The position numbers and the translations under genes were made by a program. Positions 9,534-18,635 of a stretch of 64,000 nt of DNA are shown one piece after another. The stretch's first letter is position 1, and every line of letters starts with the position of its first letter. The stretch spans positions 130,833-194,832 of the forward strand of contig JAMPIB010000001.1 in the NCBI GenBank assembly GCA_023663085.1, read 5' to 3'. The notes below the pieces were generated by a model. The model saw nothing but the letters and a program-made list of their open reading frames with translations. It did no database searches and was not told where the DNA came from. This stretch comes from Ruminococcus sp. (lineage in GTDB: Bacteria; Bacillota; Clostridia; Lachnospirales; Lachnospiraceae).

Positions 9534-10169
9534 ATGAGAATTGCTGTACTTGCTGGGAATATTGCAAATTATATTCAGAGAAGGCTTCTTGAAGGAATTG
9601 TAAAATATGCAGAAACACAAAGTATCAATATTGATGTGTTCAGCTGCCATGGTGATATGTATGAGAACAGATACAGATTGGCTATGAGGCATGTAAAAGC
9701 CTCGTTGAAAAAGAACCGATACAGATTCGGAAGTTTAGGGTAAAACATCTTTTCCGGGGGAGAGTGTAAAAAGGACGGTGTCCGGATTGGTATTTTTTTT
9801 GCAGATATTAATAAATTGAAGCAGGTAAACGATAGATACGGACATGAAGAGGGTGATTTTTATATCAGGTCAGTCGCTGACTACATGAGTCAATTAAAAA
9901 AAGAAGGACAGATCCTCATGCGTTATGGAGGCGATGAATTTGTAGTTATGGGAAAAGTAATAGAGGGTAATGAGTTTACCGGACTGATAGAGACGTTGAA
10001 TCCAAGGCTGAAAGAATACAGGAAAAAGTCGAAAAAAGCATATGAGATGAGTGTAAGTGTAGGATTCAGGTCGGTTGAGATTACAAAAGATTTCAAACTC
10101 GGAAGCCTCATAGAAGCCGCGGATTACGAAATGTATAAAATGAAAAAGGGGACGGACAGCAATGGATAA
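9534..10169 (+). pseudogene. Broken substrate-binding-domain/GGDEF regulator
   Basis: Two pieces in the same frame belong to one decayed gene. The first (9534-9743, 69 codons) starts RIAVLAGNIANYIQRRLLEG and looks like the first strand and helix of a LacI-type periplasmic-binding domain. A stop at 9741-9743 follows. The second (readable from 9744, ending 10169) is most of a GGDEF domain: FFADINKLKQVNDRYGH, then RYGGDEFVV and a C-terminal AADYEMYKMKKG. About 200 or more residues of sensor domain are missing between them. The GGDEF core is intact, but the only start in front of it would be TTG at 9816 or similar. The tail overlaps the UbiX start by eight bases. It was probably a cyclic-di-GMP-type sensor protein for the operon. 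Confidence 0.7.
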
Positions 10170-10740
10170 AAAAAGAATTGTCGTAGCAGCCACTGGTGCC
10201 AGTGGGAGTCCTTTGTTGATACAATGTCTGAAATTAATAAAAGAAGACAGTAACTTTCGATCATGTCTGATCATGAGCGACAGTGCCAGATTGACTTTGG
10301 AGCATGAAACGGAAAAAACGGTAGAGGAATTGTACGTATTGGCGGATGAAACATTTGAATTTATGGAGATTGGAGCTGAACCCGCAAGCGGTTCTTTTAA
10401 AACCCAGGGAATGCTTATCGTACCGTGTAGTATGAAAACGCTTGCAGGTATTCATGGAGGTTATGCGGAAAATCTTATTTTGCGGACAGCAGATGTGACT
10501 TTGAAAGAACAGCGGACTCTGGTGCTGGCAGCGAGAGAAACACCTTTTAGTGCAGTTCATCTGCGCAATATGTATGAATTGTCAATGATACCCGGAGTGA
10601 GGATCATTCCGCCAATGTTGACATATTATATGAAGCCGCAGACAGTGGCGGAAATGACATATCATTGTGCGGCAAAGCTGGTAGAACCATTTGGGGTTAA
10701 AACACCGGATTATAAGCGCTGGAGAGGAATAAGAATGTAA
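10162..10740 (+). CDS. lpdB: UbiX-family flavin prenyltransferase (LpdB-like)
   Basis: A 192-residue UbiX-family protein with the phosphate/FMN-binding [10 protein letters not shown] near residue 10, MSDSARLTL, an [20 protein letters not shown] block and the [13 protein letters not shown] segment with its conserved Arg. UbiX joins dimethylallyl phosphate to FMN, making the prenyl-FMN needed by the UbiD partner at 7996. Expression should be coupled to that enzyme, but a broken GGDEF gene now lies between them. The ATG is eight bases before the end of that pseudogene frame, with AAAGGGGACGG upstream. The set LpdD-UbiD-UbiX is complete and looks functional. Confidence 0.88.
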   Translation: MDKKRIVVAATGASGSPLLIQCLKLIKEDSNFRSCLIMSDSARLTLEHETEKTVEELYVLADETFEFMEIGAEPASGSFKTQGMLIVPCSMKTLAGIHGGYAENLILRTADVTLKEQRTLVLAARETPFSAVHLRNMYELSMIPGVRIIPPMLTYYMKPQTVAEMTYHCAAKLVEPFGVKTPDYKRWRGIRM

Positions 10741-10783
10741 CAGAGAAATAGAAAATCAACAGGAAAGGAATAAGGGCATCGGG

Positions 10784-12511
10784 ATGAATAAAAGTATAGG
10801 AAGAAAAATTTTTTCAATTTTATTTATGATGGTAGTAATATTTCTGGGAGTGATCAGCTATGATATCAGTTCGCTTTCGGTGATCCAGCACAATAATGAT
10901 AACATATCTATATATATGGAAATAGCTCAGGTGAAAGAGGATATTTCGGTATTGTTTCAACAGGTGCAGCTGTACTCTAATCTTGTTTATTATAAAAGGG
11001 ATAGTGAAGATATAGAAACAATGAAGAAAAAATTGTCGGATTCTCTTTCCGGATTAGATGATGAAAGAAATATACTGCAGGATCTTGGAAAAGAGATAGG
11101 AGATCTGGAGATTGAAAACACAATAGAAGAATGGAATGCGGCGTTAGTGGAATTTACGGATTACTGTACAGTGATCAGTAATGAAGCGGCAAATCAAAAT
11201 TATGACGCTATTCTGGAAATGGTAAATAGTGTATATCGATATATAAGCGCAGTCCAGGAAAAAGAAGCGGTATTTTCTGATCTGCTGGATATAAAGACAG
11301 AAAATCTGCAGGATATAAGCAGCTCTAAAATATCTTACACTTATACATTTTGTATAGGTGCTTTGGTAGTATTTTGTATTATTTGTGTTTTGACAGTCAT
11401 TATTGTATACTATACGATCACAAACCCCGTGAAAAAATCCGGAAAGCAAATAGAAGGACTGGTTCAAAAGATCCAGAATGATGAAGGAGATCTGACAGAA
11501 CGTATTCCCATAAGGACGCAGGATGAGATTGGGCAGATGTCTATGGGAATCAATAGTTTTCTGGATCAAATGCAGAATATCATGAATATCCTGAAGCAGA
11601 AATCAGAGAATTTGAAAATTTCAGCAGAACGGGTTTATCAGGAAACTAATAGATCAAGTGCCAGCGCAGAAACGGTATCTGCGGCAATGCAGGAAATGTC
11701 AGCGGGTATGGAGGAAATTTCTGCAATACTTGGGCAGATCGCATCCGGAAGTGAGAGTGTTTTATCAGATGTCCAATCTATGCTGAAACAGGTAGAAGAA
11801 GGCGTATCTCTGGTATCAAGGATTAAAGACCGGGCAGGAGAAATGCATCAGACTACCATAAATAATAAAGAGAGTACAGGCGCTGCAATGAATGAAATCC
11901 GCAGGAAACTGACTGATGCTGTGGCAGAAAGTCATAATGTAAAGCAGATCAATGAATTGACGGGAGATATTCTAAGTGTAGCCAACCAGACGAATTTACT
12001 GGCCCTGAACGCGTCCATTGAGGCTGCAAGAGCGGGAGAAGCAGGAAAAGGATTTGCTGTTGTTGCAGATGAGATCCGTGCGCTCGCCGATAATAGCAAA
12101 GATACTGCAAACAGTATTCAAACTGTAAGTAATCTGGTAATTTCTGCAGTAGAAAGCCTGTCAGAAAATGCAGAAAAGATTTTACGGTTTATTGATGAGA
12201 ATGTCATGGAAAATTATGATGAATTTGTGGATATGATCAATCAATATTGTGATGATGCTGAAAATGTCAATGACATTATGTTACGGTTTTCAAAAGATAC
12301 AAATGAAATAGAATCTACAATACAGGAGATGAATGAAGGGATCAACAGTATTGCAACATCTGTAGATGAAAATGTGAAAGGAATTACAAATGTTGCAGAA
12401 AGTTCGGTGGAACTGGTAGGAGCTATTTTAGAGATTCAGAAAGAAACAGAGAACAACCAGGAAATTTCCGTTCAGTTGAATGCGGAGGTCAATAGATTTA
12501 AGAACATTTAG
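10784..12511 (+). CDS. Methyl-accepting chemotaxis protein
   Basis: A 575-residue chemoreceptor. An N-terminal membrane helix (about residues 8-28) is followed by a helical extracytoplasmic sensor domain of about 155 residues, a second membrane helix (about 188-211), a HAMP domain (about 212-265) and a long coiled-coil signalling domain. The hairpin tip sequence [20 protein letters not shown] and EIRALAD identify the CheW/CheA-contact region near residues 400-435. It sits 43 bases after the UbiX gene in the same direction, so it may sense the compound degraded by the operon. The sensor domain resembles a four-helix bundle; its ligand is unknown. Confidence 0.9.
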   Translation: MNKSIGRKIFSILFMMVVIFLGVISYDISSLSVIQHNNDNISIYMEIAQVKEDISVLFQQVQLYSNLVYYKRDSEDIETMKKKLSDSLSGLDDERNILQDLGKEIGDLEIENTIEEWNAALVEFTDYCTVISNEAANQNYDAILEMVNSVYRYISAVQEKEAVFSDLLDIKTENLQDISSSKISYTYTFCIGALVVFCIICVLTVIIVYYTITNPVKKSGKQIEGLVQKIQNDEGDLTERIPIRTQDEIGQMSMGINSFLDQMQNIMNILKQKSENLKISAERVYQETNRSSASAETVSAAMQEMSAGMEEISAILGQIASGSESVLSDVQSMLKQVEEGVSLVSRIKDRAGEMHQTTINNKESTGAAMNEIRRKLTDAVAESHNVKQINELTGDILSVANQTNLLALNASIEAARAGEAGKGFAVVADEIRALADNSKDTANSIQTVSNLVISAVESLSENAEKILRFIDENVMENYDEFVDMINQYCDDAENVNDIMLRFSKDTNEIESTIQEMNEGINSIATSVDENVKGITNVAESSVELVGAILEIQKETENNQEISVQLNAEVNRFKNI

Positions 12512-12596
12512 GCGAAGTAGTATAGAAAGGTTTGGTCATATTTCAATCCTGGCGGCGGATTTTAAGGGTGATATTATGGAAAATATTAAAAAACTC

Positions 12597-12621
12597 ATGG
12601 CGCAGTTTTAAGCTGCGCCAT
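12597..12621 (-). terminator. Hairpin with T-run on the minus strand
   Basis: A perfect 9-bp stem (ATGGCGCAG / CTGCGCCAT) with a 7-base loop. On the minus strand the stem is followed by GAGTTTTTT, the pattern of a rho-independent terminator, although no minus-strand gene points at it now. On the plus strand no T-run follows. It lies between the chemoreceptor and the NTPase module and may mark an old junction. Confidence 0.45.
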
Positions 12622-12625
12622 AAAT

Positions 12626-12763
12626 ATGTGGCAGTATGCTAAAATGGCGTTTCGCTATGGAGAATGTCCTGCTTGGGATACTAAAGAATATTGTGAACAT
12701 TATATGGAAGAAAGTGAAAAAATATTTCATTTTATTGGTGGAATGATAGCGGGAGGGGTTTAG
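12626..12763 (+). CDS. Small ORF directly upstream of the double-NTPase gene
   Basis: A 45-codon frame encoding a peptide that begins MWQYAKMAFRYGECPAW and ends with FHFIGGMIAGGV. Its TAG (12761-12763) is one base before the ATG of the 900-residue NTPase, and the GGGAGGGG inside its last codons serves as that gene's ribosome site, so the arrangement suggests translational coupling. I do not recognise the product. The peptide lacks a clear ribosome site of its own and could be the tail of a once longer gene. Codon choice is AT-rich like the gene that follows. Confidence 0.4.
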   Translation: MWQYAKMAFRYGECPAWDTKEYCEHYMEESEKIFHFIGGMIAGGV

Positions 12764-12764
12764 T

Positions 12765-15467
12765 ATGGTTCATTATGATAGAATTTTAAAAGTTGCTGTG
12801 GATATCATAGAAGAGATATGGAAAGAAGAAAAAAAAGCTACAGCGTACATAATTCAGAATGTGTATGGGAAACTTCAGGTATATGTCGATGTAAATGATG
12901 AAAGTCTGCTTTCGCGCATAAAAGAACAGTTGGAAAAAAATATTGGGCATTGGCTTGGAAGTTGTGGAAACCTTCAGGAAAATGGTTTTGTGAAAACAGA
13001 AGTTGAGTTGTATATTAAATCGCATTCTGCTATTAAGGATAGAATCTGGATAATCGAAAAATATTTAACAAATGTATATTGGGATCAAAGCGTCGTAAGG
13101 AATAAGAAATTGGACTTGCAGAGCAAGCTGGTTTGCTTTTACTCATACAAGGGCGGTGTTGGCAGAACTACTACGATGGTGATGTCAGCGATTGAAATGG
13201 CAAAACGGGGTAAAAAGATCGTCATGATTGATTTTGATCTGGAAGCTCCGGGAGTGGCGAGTATATTTCCTGATGAAAGCGTTTCACAATATGGTATTTT
13301 GGATTATTTGATTGAAAGTGGTGTGTACGAAAGTGATATTCAGATAGATGAATATATGTATCCTGTTAGTGATTACTGTCATGTAGATCAGGCTGGAGGG
13401 GAAATATACGTTATTCCTGCCTATGGAAAAGTGGTAGATGATGATCCCAAGCTTTATCGAAAGTGTTTAATGAGATTTAACCTGGATATGCCAGTCTATA
13501 TGGAGAGAAGTACACCGATTGACGGATTATTGAAAAAAATAGATGCATTTGTTAAACCGGATTATATTTTTATAGATACGCGTTCAGGGTTACATCAAAT
13601 TGGCGGTATCACTTTATCAAGATATGCTGATATGGCCGTTTTATTTTTCTATGGGAGCCGTCAAAATGTAGAGGGAATGAAAATGGTGCTGCCAATTTTG
13701 AAAAGTAATGAAACGCCATTTGTTTTAATTAATTCAAAAGTTCCTGCTAATGATGAAGTAGCGGCAATTGAGAGGAGGATATATTTAGAAGGAGCATATA
13801 ATGCTTTGAGTATTTGTGATACGCAGTATCACGAAGGAGATATCCTGATAGACGACGAATCAGGAGAGCATTATCCGAAGGAAGTTCCATATAATGATTC
13901 TTTAGAGGTTGTAGCTAATATGGAGCAGTTTAAGAAAGCATACGAGGAGCAGAAAAGCAATTATAGAGAGATTGCTAATGTTCTGGAAGATACCCTTTCG
14001 GAAGAAATGGAAGACAGGAGTGTGTCGGTAATTTGCGATGCAGGGCAGGACTATATTGTCGATGCGTTTTCTGAGATTATGAATGGGTTGGAAACGGCGG
14101 CTGCAGAGGAAGAATTTTCTACAGAACAAAGTTTATGTAGTAATTTTTATCCATTAAAAGGGTATACGTTTATTTTCGACACGAGAAAGTTTCTTATATT
14201 AGGTCAAAAAGGTGTCGGGAAAACAGCATTATTCAGTGCATTGAAAAATAATAATTATGCAAAAGCACTTGCAAAGTATCTACAAGTAGGAATAGCTCAA
14301 TATGAGCATACAAAATGGATTGTAGGAACTTCTCAAGAGTCTGATTTTTCAGATATTTTCCGTTGCTTGAAAAACGAGGAACAGATCAGTACATTTCTGC
14401 TGTATGAAGCAATTGATGTCTTGATAAAAAGTGACTCTGATTTAAAAAGACTGGCAGAAAGCAGCGAAGTATGCTGGCTGTTTTCAAAAGAGATTGACAT
14501 CGAACAGTGCAAGAAATTGACAGATGAGTCTGCTTTTTATCTTAGTCAGTTATTGCGGAAAATGAATCAACAGCTACAGGAAAAGAATATTGTGGTAACG
14601 ATTATTTATGATGCTTTGGACAGGATTGTACCGTCAAAAGAGAGAAGCAAATTGGTCAGCGCGCTTATTGATATGTGGTACAGGTATGAAGGCACGGTTC
14701 AGAATATTCGAAGTAAAATTTTTCTAAGACAAGATATTTATGACAGAGAAGTGGTTGTAGCAGATAAAGTAAAATTAAAAAATTACTCGGTTACGCTGGG
14801 ATGGGCATATGATCAATTATTTGCAATGGTATGGAAAAGAGTAATTAATAAATCAGAGAAAATAAAGAATTTCTTTAAAGAAATAGCACCTCGTACTTTA
14901 GTAGAGTATGATGGACTAGGAAGTATCCCGATTATTGCTGAAGAAGAAAATCGGAAATTATTGGCGGCTTTGATAGGTTCTACGATGGGGGGCACAAAAA
15001 AAGCGTCAACATACAATTGGTTTCGCAATCGTCTTGCAGATACGCAGGGAATCATTGTACCTAGGAGTATGTTGGATATTTTTGCAAAAGCCGCATCAAA
15101 AGAGGCGGAATTAAGAAAGCCACCAGTATCGACAGTGTCTAAAAGTATAATTCGACCAAGATGCTTTGAAGATTCGTTGGAATTGGTTTCAAAAAACAGA
15201 GTATATGACTTGAAAGAAGAATATAAAGAATATTTGAATTTTTTAGATGATTTGAAAGACACCGTGCAGCGTTCACCAGTGGAGGAAGAGTTGCTGTGTA
15301 CTGCGTTAGAAAAGTCGGGATTAAAGAATCCGAAAGCGGAAATTACAAATTTAATCAATATTGGAATACTTAGACCATACCAGAGACGGTTGTCAGATTC
15401 GATAAGGTATCATTTTCCAGATATATATTTAAAAGGTTTGGGACTGCAAAGAGCCGGCATGCGGTAG
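12765..15467 (+). CDS. Two-NTPase protein: KGGVGR ParA/MinD-like plus Sll1717-like P-loop ATPase
   Basis: A 900-residue cytoplasmic protein. Residues 1-115 are an uncharacterised alpha/beta domain. Residues about 120-400 are a MinD/ParA-like ATPase with the variant Walker A KGGVGRTT (129-136) and DFDLEAPG (156-163). A second P-loop domain begins near residue 475 with GQKGVGKT (about 481-488), a Walker-B-like IIYDALDR near 613 and a sensor-like KIFLRQDIYD near 651, as in Sll1717-family ATPases. The last 60 residues look like a winged helix. KGGVGR ATPases are often found in bacterial conflict or phage-defence loci; that role here is inference. It is more AT-rich than its flanks, with different codon use, suggesting transfer. 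Confidence 0.7.
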   Translation: MVHYDRILKVAVDIIEEIWKEEKKATAYIIQNVYGKLQVYVDVNDESLLSRIKEQLEKNIGHWLGSCGNLQENGFVKTEVELYIKSHSAIKDRIWIIEKYLTNVYWDQSVVRNKKLDLQSKLVCFYSYKGGVGRTTTMVMSAIEMAKRGKKIVMIDFDLEAPGVASIFPDESVSQYGILDYLIESGVYESDIQIDEYMYPVSDYCHVDQAGGEIYVIPAYGKVVDDDPKLYRKCLMRFNLDMPVYMERSTPIDGLLKKIDAFVKPDYIFIDTRSGLHQIGGITLSRYADMAVLFFYGSRQNVEGMKMVLPILKSNETPFVLINSKVPANDEVAAIERRIYLEGAYNALSICDTQYHEGDILIDDESGEHYPKEVPYNDSLEVVANMEQFKKAYEEQKSNYREIANVLEDTLSEEMEDRSVSVICDAGQDYIVDAFSEIMNGLETAAAEEEFSTEQSLCSNFYPLKGYTFIFDTRKFLILGQKGVGKTALFSALKNNNYAKALAKYLQVGIAQYEHTKWIVGTSQESDFSDIFRCLKNEEQISTFLLYEAIDVLIKSDSDLKRLAESSEVCWLFSKEIDIEQCKKLTDESAFYLSQLLRKMNQQLQEKNIVVTIIYDALDRIVPSKERSKLVSALIDMWYRYEGTVQNIRSKIFLRQDIYDREVVVADKVKLKNYSVTLGWAYDQLFAMVWKRVINKSEKIKNFFKEIAPRTLVEYDGLGSIPIIAEEENRKLLAALIGSTMGGTKKASTYNWFRNRLADTQGIIVPRSMLDIFAKAASKEAELRKPPVSTVSKSIIRPRCFEDSLELVSKNRVYDLKEEYKEYLNFLDDLKDTVQRSPVEEELLCTALEKSGLKNPKAEITNLINIGILRPYQRRLSDSIRYHFPDIYLKGLGLQRAGMR

Positions 15468-15528
15468 CGGTAATTGAAAACCGTTCAAAGCAGCCGGAGC
15501 GGTGGGGTGAAAAACTAAAACTTTCCCC

Positions 15529-15557
15529 TTGACAAATCTACTCAAAATCAGTATACT
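15529..15557 (+). promoter_or_regulatory. Sigma-70-type promoter
   Basis: TTGACA at 15529-15534 and TATACT at 15552-15557 are separated by 17 bases, close to consensus. Transcription would start near 15564 and run toward the ATP-grasp gene at 15765, but it would meet a terminator-like hairpin within about 50 bases. Confidence 0.75.
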
Positions 15558-15574
15558 GCTTACTTGTAAGAAGC

Positions 15575-15614
15575 AAAGGCGTTTCACTTTTCCGAAGGTG
15601 GGACGTCTTTTTTT
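15575..15614 (+). terminator. Terminator-like hairpin in the leader of the ATP-grasp operon
   Basis: The arms 15575-15587 and 15598-15610 pair over 13 positions (three as G-U), with a 10-base loop and a run of seven T (15608-15614). It ends only about 50 bases after the predicted transcription start, so it could act as an attenuator or end a short RNA. A 150-base stretch without a recognisable gene lies between it and the ATG at 15765. I match it to no known riboswitch. Confidence 0.6.
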
Positions 15615-15764
15615 GTGCACAGGGGCGTACAGCGGAATATGCTGCCAAGGCAGCGTGCGTCCCGCGCGGCGAGTAGGAAATTTGTAAGCGGCGGAAGAAT
15701 GTCGAAACAGGAGGTTTGCACATATATGATTTGTTCAACAGAATCAAAAGAAGGAGGTCTGCGC

Positions 15765-17084
15765 ATGTACGATCTGGATTTACTGGAACATAAGGATACG
15801 GTGAACGAATTGCTGGCACGCTACGGCGTGAAGTTTGGTATTTATAAAAATAATCAGTTTAAGGAACAGCTTTTCCCGTTCGATGCGATTCCCAGAATTA
15901 TCGAGAAAGAGGAATTTGCTTATCTGGAAAAAGGATTAAAGCAGCGTGTGATGGCGCTGAATCTATTTTTAAATGATATCTATGGAGATAAGAAAATTGT
16001 AAAGGATAAAGTCATTCCGGAGGAATTTATCTTCGCCTCCAGCGGCTATATGGCGGAGTGCGAGGGCGTTATGCCCGCGAAGGGAATCTATTCCCATATT
16101 TCGGGGATTGATCTGGTACAGGGAAAAGATAAGAACTGGTACATATTAGAGGACAATCTGCGTGTCCCCTCCGGCGCTTCGTATCCGATGATCGCCAGAG
16201 ACCTGTGCAGGCGGAGCAGTCCTGCGACCTTTGAGCATGTCAAGTTAGAGGATAACCGCAATTATGCCGAGCTGCTGCGCAAAACGATGGACTTTGTCAA
16301 TGTAGGCGGTCATACGGTCATCCTTACGCCGGGGCGGTACAATGCGGCTTATTTTGAGCATTCCTATCTGGCGGAAAGAACGGGAGCGCATCTGGTCAAC
16401 GGTTCAGAACTGAAAGTGGAAGATGATAAGCTGTATTATGTGAATTACAGCGGCGAACTGGAACGGGTCGGAGCGGTCTACCGCAGGATATCCGACGAGT
16501 ATCTTGACCCGATGAATTTCAATCCGGAATCAGTCATCGGCATCCCGCATATTTATGATGTTTTCCGCAAGGGGAATGTGGCACTGATCAACGCGCCGGG
16601 CAACGGCGTGGCGGACGATAAGGGAATCTATTATTTTGTGCCGGCCATGATACGCTATTATCTGGACGAAGAGCCTATCTTAAGTAACGCGCCGACCTAT
16701 CTGCCTTTTTATGAAAAAGATATGCAATATGTGTTGGAGAATTTCGATAAACTGGTGTTAAAAGATGTGGCGGAGGCGGGCGGCTACGGCGTGGTGTTCG
16801 GTTCTTCCATGAGTGCGGCGCAGAAAGAAGATTTTATTGCTTTATTAAAAAGAGAACCGCGCAGGTTCATCGCGCAGGAAGTCATTGATTTTCTGGATAT
16901 CGAGATCTTTGAGGGGAACGAATGCGTTCCGCGCAAAGCGGATCTGCGGGCGTTCGTACTAATCGCGGATGAGCCGCTTGTCTGGAAAAGCGGGCTGACG
17001 CGTTTTTCCAGAAATCCGGATTCTTTTATCGTCAATTCATCACAGGGAGGAGGTTTCAAGGACACATGGGTGTTATCTCAGTAG
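15765..17084 (+). CDS. Circularly permuted type-2 ATP-grasp protein
   Basis: A 439-residue protein of the circularly permuted ATP-grasp type 2 family (older DUF404/DUF407). Recognisable blocks are DDIYG-like NLFLNDIYGDKKIV, ILEDNLRVPSGASYP, HTVILTPGRYN and LKDVAEAGGYGVVFG. The family is predicted to form amide or peptide bonds and is nearly always next to an alpha-E protein and a transglutaminase-like protein, exactly as here. An in-frame ATG-less extension runs back to 15615, but AAGGAGG at 15751-15757 fixes the start at 15765. The end overlaps the next gene by 19 bases. Confidence 0.88.
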   Translation: MYDLDLLEHKDTVNELLARYGVKFGIYKNNQFKEQLFPFDAIPRIIEKEEFAYLEKGLKQRVMALNLFLNDIYGDKKIVKDKVIPEEFIFASSGYMAECEGVMPAKGIYSHISGIDLVQGKDKNWYILEDNLRVPSGASYPMIARDLCRRSSPATFEHVKLEDNRNYAELLRKTMDFVNVGGHTVILTPGRYNAAYFEHSYLAERTGAHLVNGSELKVEDDKLYYVNYSGELERVGAVYRRISDEYLDPMNFNPESVIGIPHIYDVFRKGNVALINAPGNGVADDKGIYYFVPAMIRYYLDEEPILSNAPTYLPFYEKDMQYVLENFDKLVLKDVAEAGGYGVVFGSSMSAAQKEDFIALLKREPRRFIAQEVIDFLDIEIFEGNECVPRKADLRAFVLIADEPLVWKSGLTRFSRNPDSFIVNSSQGGGFKDTWVLSQ

Positions 17085-17734
17085 AACAGATCAACAGATT
17101 ATTCTGGTTAGGCAGGTATTCGGAGCGGGTATATACCACGCTGCGGCTGTATTCAAACAGTTTTGACAATATGATAGACAAGAAGGTCTATCATTATGAA
17201 GATTTCTGCCGGATGATCGATATCCCGGATATTTACGGGTCGAAGGAAAAATTCAAGGAAAGCTATCCTTTCGATGAAACAAACCCCGATTCCATCCTCA
17301 GCAATCTGGACAGGGCCTATGATAATGCCATCGTACTGCGGGAAGAAATCGGTTCGGAGACTCTTTCCTATATCCAGCTGGCGATCTACGATATGAACAA
17401 GGCCAAGATCAGCCGTGCGCCGCTTATCGAGATGCAGAGGGTCATTGATAATATTCTGGCATTCTGGGGCATTGCCGATGATATCATTGAAAGCGAACAA
17501 ATCAGAAATATTATTAAGATTGGCAAAAGGATCGAGCGCATTGATTTATATGCCAGACTCGGTATGGGCAGAAAGGAACTGGTGCGGGAGATCAACCGCA
17601 TGACGCACCGCATCGAGCGCTGCGGCATCAGATATGATAAAGAAAAAACAGAATCGCTAAAGGAACTTGTGCAGGCACCCGAAATCAATTATTATAAGAT
17701 TGTGGACGAAGTAGAAGCAGTCTGCAATGTTTGA
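17066..17734 (+). CDS. Alpha-E domain protein
   Basis: A 222-residue all-helical protein of the alpha-E family. The N-terminus VISVEQINRLFWLGRYSERVYTT-type segment (residues 2-24) and the helical R-rich stretch ISRAPLIEMQRVIDNI are typical, though this copy is shorter than the roughly 310-residue common form. Function is not established; the family is genetically tied to circularly permuted ATP-grasp enzymes and transglutaminase-fold proteins and may be a partner or catalytic helper in modifying a peptide. The start lies inside the ATP-grasp gene (19-base overlap), after GGGAGGAGG, so the two are coupled. Confidence 0.85.
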   Translation: MGVISVEQINRLFWLGRYSERVYTTLRLYSNSFDNMIDKKVYHYEDFCRMIDIPDIYGSKEKFKESYPFDETNPDSILSNLDRAYDNAIVLREEIGSETLSYIQLAIYDMNKAKISRAPLIEMQRVIDNILAFWGIADDIIESEQIRNIIKIGKRIERIDLYARLGMGRKELVREINRMTHRIERCGIRYDKEKTESLKELVQAPEINYYKIVDEVEAVCNV

Positions 17735-17749
17735 TAAGGGGCGGTCAGC

Positions 17750-18535
17750 TTGAAAAATTTATTCTTTGATTACAGGATGCGGATTTCCTATACCGAGCCC
17801 GTAGGCGTATGCCATTATACGATACGCTGTATTCCGGCGGCAACTGAAAACCAGCGGCTGGTGCAGATGGAAATGGAGATCATGCCCGAAGATAAGCATA
17901 CGCTGGGAGTGGACTCTTTCGGCAACCGGCTGATAACCGGGCGGGTGGATGCGGATCATGACTCGTTTGTATTTCATATCCAGGGCGAGGTGCAGACAGG
18001 GCTTTGCGGGTATGAAGAAGCGGCAGGAGAGGAAAAGACGGCGCTTTATAAATATCCTTCTAAATTGACGACGCCGGGGACAGGTCTTAAAGCTTATTAT
18101 GAGAGTCTGGTCTTTACGGAAGGCATGTCTGATTATGAGAAAGCGGTCTTTATGATGCACCGTTTATATAACGATTTTATTTATGAAAAAGGCGTAACGG
18201 GTGTGGAGACTACCGCGGAAGAAACCTGGAATATCGGCAAAGGAGTCTGTCAGGATTATGCCCATATCCTCATAGCCCTCTGTCGTCTGGCGGGGATTCC
18301 GGCCCGCTATATAACGGGCATGATGGTCGGGGAAGGCTACAGCCACGCATGGATTGAAATCCTCAGTGAAGGAAAATGGTATGCGTTAGACCCGACAAAT
18401 GATTTGATCGTGGAGGATGAACATATCAAGATCGGCAGCGGTCGTGACGCCGCAGACTGTATGATCAACAGAGGCATCATGAAAGGCGGCGGCAGGCAGG
18501 ATATGACTGTTACCGTGAAGGTGACGGAAAAGTAA
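17750..18535 (+). CDS. Transglutaminase-like cysteine protease family protein
   Basis: A 261-residue protein with an N-terminal beta-rich region typical of this family and a transglutaminase core. The catalytic triad is visible: Cys in GKGVCQDYAH, His in GYSHAWIE and Asp in YALDPTND. The start is a TTG with AAGGGGCGG eight bases upstream. It completes the conserved trio with the ATP-grasp and alpha-E genes, for which a peptide-forming and peptide-cutting or cross-linking role has been proposed from comparative genomics. The substrate is unknown. No signal peptide is seen, so it acts in the cytoplasm. Confidence 0.87.
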   Translation: MKNLFFDYRMRISYTEPVGVCHYTIRCIPAATENQRLVQMEMEIMPEDKHTLGVDSFGNRLITGRVDADHDSFVFHIQGEVQTGLCGYEEAAGEEKTALYKYPSKLTTPGTGLKAYYESLVFTEGMSDYEKAVFMMHRLYNDFIYEKGVTGVETTAEETWNIGKGVCQDYAHILIALCRLAGIPARYITGMMVGEGYSHAWIEILSEGKWYALDPTNDLIVEDEHIKIGSGRDAADCMINRGIMKGGGRQDMTVTVKVTEK

Positions 18536-18553
18536 CGTGAGAAGAAGTTCTAA
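18536..18553 (+). repeat. 18-base direct repeat, copy 1
   Basis: The 18 bases directly after the transglutaminase stop (CGTGAGAAGAAGTTCTAA) are identical to the last codons and stop of the M14 gene at 19572-19589. The bases just after both copies also resemble each other (CATACC...ATGC against CATGCC...ATGC). This looks like a remnant of a duplicated gene end. Confidence 0.6.
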
Positions 18554-18635
18554 CACTCATACCAGAGTATGCTTTACAAAGCGGAAATGCAGTAATGACA
18601 CGACTGTCATTTAAAAGGGAGAATGAGAGATTATT

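Noticed and set aside
9894-10274. Minus-strand ORF of 126 codons over the GGDEF remnant
   Set aside because: Shadow of the GGDEF and UbiX frames; composition is that of an antisense reading.
12576-12611. 12-codon ORF (MENIKKLMAQF) before the hairpin at 12597
   Set aside because: It has a weak ribosome site, but is too short to judge; might be a remnant start of a lost gene.
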